Part shown: positions 7,454 through 13,428 of the stretch, one piece after another | Numbering within the stretch: the first letter of the stretch is position 1 | Layout: the number at the start of each line of letters is the position of its first letter | Position numbers and translations under genes: made by a program | Assembly: GCA_001603615.1 (NCBI GenBank) | Contig: LUZL01000179.1 | Coordinates: 1 to 13,428 of the forward strand | Origin: Bacteroidales bacterium Bact_20 | GTDB taxonomy: Bacteria > Bacteroidota > Bacteroidia > Bacteroidales > DTU049 | Reading direction: 5' to 3' | Length of the DNA: 13,428 nt | The notes under the pieces: model-generated | Told to the model about the DNA's origin: nothing | What the model saw: only the letters and a program-made list of their open reading frames with translations | Database searches by the model: none

Positions 7454-8455
7454 TTATAAAATTTTTACCTCTGGCTCCAATTCAATATTAAAAATATCTC
7501 TTACAGAATCTATTATTTTATTTGCCAGATTTAAAATATCTTGTCCCGTAGCTTTACCATAATTCACAAGTATCAATGAATGTGTCGGAGACACACCTGC
7601 ATCTCCTTCTCTATGACCTTTCCATCCTGCTTTTTCTATCAACCACGCTGCCGATATTTTACATTTTTTTTCTGTATATGGGAAAAAATAAATATCTGGA
7701 AATTCTTTTTTTAATATTTCTAATTCTTCAATAGAGCATATAGGATTTTTAAAAAATGATCCTGCATTTCCTATTTTGTCGGGATTAGGGATTTTATTAT
7801 TTCTAATTTCTAATATTGTATTTCTTATTTCTTTAAGAGAAGGATTTTTATATTGAAATTTATTTTTTAAGTCTTTATATGATAGGTTGGGCTTTGGAGT
7901 TTTATGTAATAAAATTTCAATTTTTGTAATAAATATCTCTGGCATTTGTTGTAGTTTACTTTTACGATAGCTAAAAGACAAATCATTAGAAGTAAATACT
8001 TCTTTTTTATGAGTTTTAAAGTTATAACCATGAATTTTGTAAGCCACTTCTGCAAACTCAGCCCCATAAGCACCTATATTTTGTAAAGGTGCAACTGAAC
8101 AGCTAGAGGGGATACCTGATAAATTTTCTATTCCCCATAAATTATTTTCTACGCAATATTTAACCAAATCATCCCAATGCGTACCACCACCTGCGCAAAT
8201 AATCACATTATTTATGTTTTCTTCTAATAGTTCAATAAATTTAATATTGCAATGTATCACTAAAGGCAAATATTTTTGCGTAAATAACATATCGCTACCT
8301 TCACCTAGAAAAATAGCTTTTTTGTATATATCAGGGTATTTACTATCTAATTCATATAGATCATCTTCATTATCTATCTCTATGAAAGTCTCTGCATAGC
8401 ATTCGCAATGAAAAGTATGTTTATCTTTTAGAGAAACATTACTATTAATTTTCAT
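7454..8455 (-). CDS. murB: UDP-N-acetylenolpyruvoylglucosamine reductase MurB
   Basis: The FAD enzyme that reduces UDP-GlcNAc-enolpyruvate to UDP-MurNAc with NADPH, the second committed step of peptidoglycan precursor synthesis in the cytoplasm. The 333-residue length fits type I (E. coli-like) MurB. Visible motifs are the FAD-binding loops GEGSDMLF (51-58) and GIPSSCSVAPLQNIGAYG (114-131), SYRKS with the substrate-contacting R164, the catalytic serine S233 in GNAGSFFKNP, GDAGVSPTHSLILVN (284-298) and the C-terminal catalytic glutamate E329 in LEPEV. The two FAD loops carry unusual substitutions: GEGSD for GGGSN, and PSSCS for PGxxG. The start is an ATG 52 bp after the ComA-like gene on the same strand, with no clear promoter in the gap, so the two probably share a transcript. 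Confidence 0.95.
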   Translation of the reverse strand: MKINSNVSLKDKHTFHCECYAETFIEIDNEDDLYELDSKYPDIYKKAIFLGEGSDMLFTQKYLPLVIHCNIKFIELLEENINNVIICAGGGTHWDDLVKYCVENNLWGIENLSGIPSSCSVAPLQNIGAYGAEFAEVAYKIHGYNFKTHKKEVFTSNDLSFSYRKSKLQQMPEIFITKIEILLHKTPKPNLSYKDLKNKFQYKNPSLKEIRNTILEIRNNKIPNPDKIGNAGSFFKNPICSIEELEILKKEFPDIYFFPYTEKKCKISAAWLIEKAGWKGHREGDAGVSPTHSLILVNYGKATGQDILNLANKIIDSVRDIFNIELEPEVKIL

Positions 8456-8507
8456 GATAAAAATAAAATAGATTATTAAACAAATAAAGTAATAAGTTTA
8501 ATAATAT

Positions 8508-9287
8508 TTATTTAGGTTTATATTCTTCAAATTCTTCTGGTAAAAAATCAAAGAAAGTATCTCCTCTGAGTCCTAAACGAAGAGTTTCTAAAGCTATTAC
8601 ATCATGGTTGCTAATATTTCCTAAATTTACATTTGTACCAAATTCTTTAATAAAAAATATTTGTTGATTTTTTTGTGGAGCTTCAAAAATAATTTTATCT
8701 GGAGATAATTCTTTTTTAATTTTCTCAATTAATGAAACGCGTGCATTACCAGATTTATTGTAAATACCCACATTACCAGCCTCACGAGCTTCACCAATGA
8801 CATACGAGGAGCCAGCTTCTAATTCTTCTTTCATTTCTTTTACCCACAGGTTAGGTCTCACGATTATAGTTTCATCTTTACTACCCACTTCAGAAAGAAC
8901 TAAATAATCTTTAGCTAAAATATTAATATATTCACATTTTTTTTCATGGTCTAGAGCTATACTACCATCGGATACTTCTACTGTATCTATTTTAAATTTT
9001 TTTACCCATTTTATATAATCAGAAAATTGTTTTCTCACGATAAAAGCTTCAAATAAAGTTCCACCGAAATATACTTTAACACCAGCTTCTTTATAAATTT
9101 GAATTTTTCTCTCTAGATTTTGGGTAACTATTGATGTGCCAAAACCTAATTTTACAAAATCTATTAAAGAAGAAGATGATTGCATTAAACTTTCAGCTTC
9201 TATAGGAGAAAGTCCTTTGTCCATAACCATGGTTATTCCTGTTTTACGTATTTTTTTTGTACGTTCTGGTAAATGTTTTAATATCAT
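8508..9287 (-). CDS. comA: Phosphosulfolactate synthase (ComA family)
   Basis: The family adds sulfite to phosphoenolpyruvate to form (2R)-phospho-3-sulfolactate, the first step of coenzyme M synthesis in methanogens and of sulfolactate synthesis in some bacteria. At 259 residues it has family length. The TIM-barrel motifs are all present: TMVMDKG (19-25), KLGFGTS (46-52), GGTLFEAF (75-82), VEVSDGS (103-109), SEVGSKDE (132-139), EAREAGNVGIY (166-176), FEAPQKNQQIFFIK (201-214), NVNLGNI (219-225) and ETLRLGLRGDTF (234-245). The start is an ATG after a near-match to a -7 box (TATTTTAG, 9310-9303). It is followed by murB. No other coenzyme M or sulfolactate gene is in the window. In Bacteroidota the product could feed sulfolactate or sulfonolipid metabolism, but this is not shown here. 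Confidence 0.9.
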   Translation of the reverse strand: MILKHLPERTKKIRKTGITMVMDKGLSPIEAESLMQSSSSLIDFVKLGFGTSIVTQNLERKIQIYKEAGVKVYFGGTLFEAFIVRKQFSDYIKWVKKFKIDTVEVSDGSIALDHEKKCEYINILAKDYLVLSEVGSKDETIIVRPNLWVKEMKEELEAGSSYVIGEAREAGNVGIYNKSGNARVSLIEKIKKELSPDKIIFEAPQKNQQIFFIKEFGTNVNLGNISNHDVIALETLRLGLRGDTFFDFLPEEFEEYKPK

Positions 9288-9504
9288 AATTGAAATTTTT
9301 TGCTAAAATATAATTTTTTTTAGAAATAAATGTTATAATAAAAAAGAGTAATATTTCAATATTTTTTAATTTATTTATAGAAATTAAATTTTATTATATA
9401 TGTATTAATGCTATTTAGAAAGAATTTTTTATTTTTTGTATAAAATTTTTATATTTTTATAATAAACTTTTTAATATTAAAATTGTCTAATTAAAAAAAA
9501 TATT

Positions 9505-9591
9505 ATGGATTCTAAAAAAGAAACATTTTATTGGGTCATATATCTAATATTTATGGGAGTAGTAGTTACATTAACAATAATTTTTTTATAA
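9505..9591 (+). CDS. Possible 28-residue single-pass membrane peptide
   Basis: A short plus-strand ORF from the ATG at 9505 to TAA at 9589-9591. A polar, charged N-terminus (MDSKKETF) is followed by about 20 hydrophobic residues (YWVIYLIFMGVVVTLTIIFL), an arrangement expected of a small inner-membrane protein. It also contains Trp, Gly and Met codons in otherwise almost pure A/T sequence, which makes chance less likely but does not exclude it. It ends 62 bp before rpmG and upstream of the rpmG promoter. I find no clear promoter or ribosome-binding site of its own. I do not recognise a family. Confidence 0.4.
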   Translation: MDSKKETFYWVIYLIFMGVVVTLTIIFL

Positions 9592-9620
9592 AAAAAATTT
9601 TTTTTATAAAAAATTTTTAC

Positions 9621-9628
9621 TACTTTTG
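9621..9628 (+). promoter_or_regulatory. Promoter -7 box of the rpmG operon
   Basis: TACTTTTG followed by CAAA is a textbook Bacteroidota -7 element (TAnnTTTG). Initiation is expected near 9635, leaving a leader of roughly 19 nt before the rpmG ATG at 9654. The -33 region, about 20 bp upstream, is only a T-run with no TTG. Confidence 0.6.
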
Positions 9629-9653
9629 CAAACTAAAATAAAGTGAGATAATT

Positions 9654-9842
9654 ATGGCAAGGAAATCAAAAGACGCAAGGGTACAGGTGATATTAGAATG
9701 TACAGAGCAAAAGGGTACAGGTGTACCTGGTATTTCTCGTTATGTTACTACTAAAAATCGTAAAAATACCCCTGAAAGATTGGAATTAAGAAAATATAAT
9801 CCATATTTAAAAAAATATACAATTCACAGAGAAATTAAATAA
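9654..9842 (+). CDS. rpmG: 50S ribosomal protein L33, zinc-free form
   Basis: A small structural protein of the large ribosomal subunit near the E site. The 62 residues show L33 features: the basic start MARKSKDARVQVILECTE, then VTTKNRKNTPERLELRKYNP and a KYTIHREIK tail. Only one cysteine (C16) is present. The two CxxC pairs of the zinc-binding form are missing, so this is the C-minus type. The DUF4295 gene follows after 9 bp, an order seen in many Bacteroidota. The usual upstream partner rpmB (L28) is absent here. Expression should start from the TACTTTTG promoter at 9621. AGTGAG a few bases before the ATG is at best a weak ribosome-binding site. Confidence 0.97.
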   Translation: MARKSKDARVQVILECTEQKGTGVPGISRYVTTKNRKNTPERLELRKYNPYLKKYTIHREIK

Positions 9843-9851
9843 TGTAATATT

Positions 9852-10019
9852 ATGGCAAAGAAAACAGTTGCAGGTTATCGTGATATAAAAAATAAAAATG
9901 TAACCAAAGTCATTCGTATGGTTAAATCACCTAAAACAGGTGCATATCAATTTAAAGAATCTATCGTAGATAGTGATAAAGTAAATGAATTTTTATCTAA
10001 ATCAAACGAGAAAAAATAA
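9852..10019 (+). CDS. DUF4295 small protein
   Basis: A 55-residue basic protein starting MAKKTVAGYRD and containing TKVIRMVKSPKTGAYQFKE, ending in a Lys-rich tail (NEKK). It matches the DUF4295 family of small Bacteroidota proteins encoded right after rpmG, hence probably ribosome- or translation-associated, although no function is established that I know of. It starts 9 bp after the L33 stop, so the two are co-transcribed and probably translationally coupled. A strong terminator follows 23 bp after the stop. In many relatives ftsY comes next; it does not here. Confidence 0.9.
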   Translation: MAKKTVAGYRDIKNKNVTKVIRMVKSPKTGAYQFKESIVDSDKVNEFLSKSNEKK

Positions 10020-10042
10020 AAAAATTTTTTACATACTTTACT

Positions 10043-10076
10043 AAAAGATAAACATTACGATGTTTATCTTTTTTTG
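10043..10076 (+). terminator. Rho-independent terminator of rpmG-DUF4295
   Basis: A perfect 13-bp stem, AAAAGATAAACAT (10043-10055) and ATGTTTATCTTTT (10060-10072), closes a TACG loop of the UNCG type and runs into a T-tract on the plus strand. It sits between two converging transcription units. The A-run on its left means it could also act, more weakly, on the minus-strand gene ending at 10203. Confidence 0.88.
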
Positions 10077-10202
10077 TTTTATAAAATATTGAGATTCTTT
10101 TAAATATATATTATAAACAATATAATTTAAACTTATATTATTACAGAAATATAAAATAATAAAGTAAAAACAATTATTAAATCACAAAATATTATCAATC
10201 TT

Positions 10203-12704
10203 TTATGCTGCAGTTTTCTTATTTTTTCTATATTTCAGATACTCTTGAACTATAGCACCTATTAGTAAGAGAATAAATAAAATATTAGCAGTTAGAGTAA
10301 TAGGTTTAGCTTTATTATAAATTCTTGGTACGAAATGCATCTTGATGTCATGGTTACCAGCAGGTAAATAAGCTGCACGAAGCACATAATTAGCTTTCAT
10401 TATTGGTTGTGATTGCCCATTTATCTCCATTTCCCATTCTGGATAAAAAACCTCGCTGAAAGCTACTATTTGTGGCACAGATGATGAATATTTATAATTG
10501 ATTTCATTAGGAGAAAATTTAGTAATCTCAATTTTAAAATTAGTATCTTTAGTTAAAAGAGCATCATTATATTTATCGTCCCAGTATTTATCTTGAATTA
10601 CCAAAGTATTGTGTGGATCTATAGTTGCTATTTCTGCGATTTCTGCATCAGCATTGGGCACTAGCTTAACATCATTTACTTGCCAAGCAAACCCACAAGC
10701 ATGTGAATTAAAAAGTGGCACTTGATCTCTTTGCAAAATAATATATTTAGTATTTAACATATTTATTGCATTTAGATTAGCTAAAGCACTATCAATTTTA
10801 CCTAGAGTGAGAGCTTGATTATTAAAAACTGATACAAAGCGTTGAATTTCTGGCATTAAATGATAATCTATAAGCTCTTGATAGCGTTTTAGCTTAGCAG
10901 CATTATAACCACCAATATCACGATGATAATAAGCTGTAGAAGCATCATTAAAAACATTTACAGTTAAATTTAGCACTTTACCTTGTCCATCTTTATTATC
11001 AGCTAAAATATACTGATCTGCAGGAGTCAGAGGATAGGGATTCTCATATTTTTTCTTAGAGATAAAATGAGATTCATTAAGATATCTTTTATTCACAGGA
11101 ATTAGATCAACAGCTACTAATAGTCCTAAAGATATTAAAAAAACTGATTTAGGAATAGTTTTTCTAACATACAAAACAATTACTAATAATGTAATTAACA
11201 TAAAAATCAATGAACGCCATGCATCGCTACTGAGCATTTTAGCTCTCACAGCTACTAAAGACGCTACAAAGTCATCCATTTGGTAACCTTGTGATTGATA
11301 TTGATTTATCACTTCATGATCTCTCGGAGAGAGAAAGTTAGAAAACGTAGACGGACTAACAGCAACAAAAAATACAAGAGCACAAACGGCTCCACCAATT
11401 ATTAATATTTTTTTTAAATTCTTTTTATAAAATTCTGGATTTTTATAAATATCATGCACTTGAAAAGCAAAAAATATAGGAATTATTAATTCCGCTATTA
11501 CAAGTGTCATAGAGGGTGTACGAAATTTACTATATAAAGGAATATAATCAATAAAAAAATTAGTTAAAGGCATAAAATTCCTTCCCCAAGCGAGCATGAT
11601 AGCTAGAATTGTAACTAATATCAATGGGATACTTAATTTATTTTTCCATATAAAAGCTAAACTAATAAAAAACAAAAACATAATTACAGCACCTACATAT
11701 ACTGGACCAGATGTAAATGGCTGGTCTCCCCAATATGCTTCCCAGCTACCAACAGTTTCCTTCCATTGTCTATCTGCAGCAGATAAAGAATTTGGAGCGA
11801 CAGTTGCTATTCTATCACTAACGCCACCTTTGAAATTTGGAATTAACAAAGTCATAGTTTCATCTATACCATAGCTCCATTGAGTAATATAATTTTTGTC
11901 TAATCCTGTAGTTTTCTGAGCAGTAGAAAGCTCAGATTGGCCACGAGTAGTTTCTTTACTATATTCATTTGTTACATACATTAAACTAAAGTTTAGTAAT
12001 GCCCCAAATATAGCAGTAACCAGCATAATAGATGTAGCATATCCTAAATGCTTCCAATCTTTTGATTTAATGTAAACAATAGTATAATATATAGCTACAA
12101 ATAGAGTAATAATAGCCAGATAATACGTTATCTGTAAGTGATTACTTCTAATATTTAATGCTAAAAACAAAGTCGCTAATAATGCTCCCCATTTATACTT
12201 TTTTTGATAAATCAAAATTACCGACGCTAAGTATGGAGCCATATATCCAATAGCATGGAGCTTAGAAGTGTGGCCTACTTGTAGTATTATTATAAAATAA
12301 CTTGATAATGTAAATGCTAAAGCCGCTATAATAGATATCCAATTATCAAATTTCAAAACTTTCATTAAAAATAAAAAGCCTGCAAACAAAAGAAAAATAT
12401 AGCCCATGTGAGGATGCAAAAATAAAGTAAAGACTTTATCTAACTTAGAAACTAAAATATCATTATACCTCATGGAAATCAAATAAGTAGGCATACCACT
12501 AAACAAACGTGAAGTCCAAAAAGCTTGTTCCCCAGTTTGCTTGTAATAATCTTGTACTTCTTTAGACATCCCTGCATGCTGCATTATATCTGGCTGAGCA
12601 ATAATCTTACCAGAAAGCATGGGACCTAAAAATATTATTAATACTGAAAAAATAACAACCAATGCTACTGCATAAGGAATAAGTTGTTTTTTATTAATTT
12701 TCAT
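10203..12704 (-). CDS. YfhO-family polytopic membrane protein (GT-C-like)
   Basis: An 833-residue integral membrane protein of the YfhO family, common in Bacteroidota at about this length. YfhO proteins resemble GT-C glycosyltransferases and are implicated in polysaccharide or teichoic-acid glycosylation in Firmicutes; the substrate in Bacteroidota is unknown. A first helix (about 9-31) is followed by an extracytoplasmic loop with QPDIMQHAGMSKE, where D39 is a candidate GT-C acidic residue. Many further helices run through about residue 535 (for example 101-117, 122-142, 195-212, 336-353, 358-373, 400-415, 432-449, 498-513). A large soluble region of about 270 residues follows, then a last helix (about 806-825) and a KYRKNKK cytoplasmic tail. 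It has its own promoter in the 52-bp gap after the antiporter gene. Confidence 0.85.
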   Translation of the reverse strand: MKINKKQLIPYAVALVVIFSVLIIFLGPMLSGKIIAQPDIMQHAGMSKEVQDYYKQTGEQAFWTSRLFSGMPTYLISMRYNDILVSKLDKVFTLFLHPHMGYIFLLFAGFLFLMKVLKFDNWISIIAALAFTLSSYFIIILQVGHTSKLHAIGYMAPYLASVILIYQKKYKWGALLATLFLALNIRSNHLQITYYLAIITLFVAIYYTIVYIKSKDWKHLGYATSIMLVTAIFGALLNFSLMYVTNEYSKETTRGQSELSTAQKTTGLDKNYITQWSYGIDETMTLLIPNFKGGVSDRIATVAPNSLSAADRQWKETVGSWEAYWGDQPFTSGPVYVGAVIMFLFFISLAFIWKNKLSIPLILVTILAIMLAWGRNFMPLTNFFIDYIPLYSKFRTPSMTLVIAELIIPIFFAFQVHDIYKNPEFYKKNLKKILIIGGAVCALVFFVAVSPSTFSNFLSPRDHEVINQYQSQGYQMDDFVASLVAVRAKMLSSDAWRSLIFMLITLLVIVLYVRKTIPKSVFLISLGLLVAVDLIPVNKRYLNESHFISKKKYENPYPLTPADQYILADNKDGQGKVLNLTVNVFNDASTAYYHRDIGGYNAAKLKRYQELIDYHLMPEIQRFVSVFNNQALTLGKIDSALANLNAINMLNTKYIILQRDQVPLFNSHACGFAWQVNDVKLVPNADAEIAEIATIDPHNTLVIQDKYWDDKYNDALLTKDTNFKIEITKFSPNEINYKYSSSVPQIVAFSEVFYPEWEMEINGQSQPIMKANYVLRAAYLPAGNHDIKMHFVPRIYNKAKPITLTANILFILLLIGAIVQEYLKYRKNKKTAA

Positions 12705-12721
12705 TTTTTTAAAATTTAAAG

Positions 12722-12750
12722 CAAATTTAAATAGAAAAAATTATAATCAA
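12722..12750 (-). promoter_or_regulatory. Promoter of the YfhO-family gene
   Basis: On the minus strand, TTG at 12750-12748 and TAAATTTG at 12729-12722 are separated by 18 bp, close to the Bacteroidota consensus. Transcription would start near 12715, about 10 nt before the ATG at 12704. It lies entirely in the gap after the antiporter stop codon. Confidence 0.5.
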
Positions 12751-12756
12751 TTAAAT

Positions 12757-13428
12757 TTATAAAAATATTAAATGTACTAAAATATATACTGGTATCAATA
12801 CTGGTAAAGAAAATTTAATAATATAAGCAAAAAAACTTGGGAGTTTAATATTATTTTCTTCTGCAATAGATTTAACCATAAAATTAGGTCCATTGCCAAT
12901 ATATGTAAAAGCTCCAAAAAAGACTGCTCCCAAAGAGATAGCTGCAAGTAATTCTTCTGAAATACCAGCTATTAAAACTCCTTGATTCACATCAACTAAC
13001 CCATGTGCAAGTTGATAAAAGGAAATAGCAGTAGGTGCATTATCTAAAAAGCCACTTAATAATCCAGTAGCATAATAGAAATGCCATGGTTCAGTTAATC
13101 CAAATGAAGCTGCATTAGACTCTAGATATAATAATGCAGGGGTCATCGTTATGAAAATTCCTAAAAATAAATAAGCAACTTCTTCAATAGGATGCCAAGA
13201 AAAGAAATTCTCTTTCCTAACTTGTTTAGGAGTGAAATATAATGATAATAAAGCAAATAATATCATAGCTCCTTCTCTAATGAAACTCATATATTCATTC
13301 CCTTCCATTGCTGGGATGTAATGTGGATTTAGGAATGCTACAGACAATACCACTCCAATAAGTGCTAAGAAATTTAGTTTACCTTCTAATCTTAAAGGTT
13401 CCTTATTTACTTTATCAAATTTTATATT
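12757..13428 (-). CDS. nhaD: NhaD-type Na+/H+ antiporter, C-terminal part (cut by window edge)
   Basis: A secondary transporter of the inner membrane exchanging Na+ (or Li+) for H+. The frame is open to the window edge, so this is a 5'-truncated gene of 223 visible codons; the GTG at 13353 is internal, not the start. Upstream of it the frame reads NKEPLRLEGKLNFLALIG, which continues the family alignment. About six hydrophobic segments are visible. Typical NhaD motifs are GLLSGFLDNAPTAISFYQ, SEELLAAISLGAVFFGAFTY and IGNGPNFMVKSIAEENN, the last two near the ion-binding region. The protein ends in a hydrophobic helix (LPVLIPVYILVHLIFL). CitMHS/ArsB relatives share the fold, but the SGFLDNAPT motif favours NhaD. 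The YfhO-family gene follows after 52 bp. Confidence 0.9.
   Translation of the reverse strand, partial: NIKFDKVNKEPLRLEGKLNFLALIGVVLSVAFLNPHYIPAMEGNEYMSFIREGAMILFALLSLYFTPKQVRKENFFSWHPIEEVAYLFLGIFITMTPALLYLESNAASFGLTEPWHFYYATGLLSGFLDNAPTAISFYQLAHGLVDVNQGVLIAGISEELLAAISLGAVFFGAFTYIGNGPNFMVKSIAEENNIKLPSFFAYIIKFSLPVLIPVYILVHLIFL

Noticed and set aside
11596..11874. 92-codon plus-strand ORF inside the YfhO-family gene
   Set aside because: Antisense shadow of conserved membrane-protein coding sequence.
12757..13353. Antiporter as a complete 198-residue protein starting at GTG 13353
   Set aside because: The frame stays open to the window edge and the upstream residues continue the NhaD alignment, so the true start lies outside.

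Overview
The window is very AT-rich DNA from a member of the Bacteroidota. Four things support this: a DUF4295 small protein directly after ribosomal protein L33 (a pair typical of that phylum), a secreted DUF4476 protein, almost no Shine-Dalgarno sequences, and several upstream matches to the Bacteroidota sigma-factor -7 box TAnnTTTG. I cannot place it below phylum.

Layout, left to right. Positions 1-554 hold the N-terminal half of miaB (tRNA methylthiotransferase, minus strand, cut by the window edge). A secreted DUF4476 protein (692-1381) and the DNA polymerase III delta' subunit (1428-2585, start re-set to ATG) follow, both minus. Next is a 1079-residue fused flavin/iron-sulfur oxidoreductase (2649-5888, minus), the most unusual gene here. 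A non-coding AT-rich stretch (5889-6301) leads to an IS1595-like element (about 6302-7442) with a full-length transposase that seems to lack part of its catalytic triad. Then come murB (7454-8455) and a ComA-type phosphosulfolactate synthase (8508-9287), both minus and probably co-transcribed as comA-murB.

At about 9500 the strand switches. A possible 28-residue membrane peptide (9505-9591), rpmG (L33) and the DUF4295 gene lie on the plus strand. rpmG has a textbook Bacteroidota promoter and the DUF4295 gene is followed by a strong hairpin terminator. Converging on that terminator from the right are a large YfhO-family membrane protein (10203-12704) and the C-terminal part of an NhaD-type Na+/H+ antiporter (12757 to the window edge), both minus.

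Most genes are housekeeping: tRNA modification, replication, cell wall, translation and ion homeostasis. The accessory interest lies in the oxidoreductase, which joins in one chain the modules that occur as separate subunits in HcnABC-like and dye-linked proline or hydroxyproline dehydrogenase complexes; in the catalytically altered transposase; in the ComA homologue outside methanogens; and in the micro-ORF upstream of rpmG. I see no CRISPR array, tRNA, rRNA, phage module or recognisable defence system.
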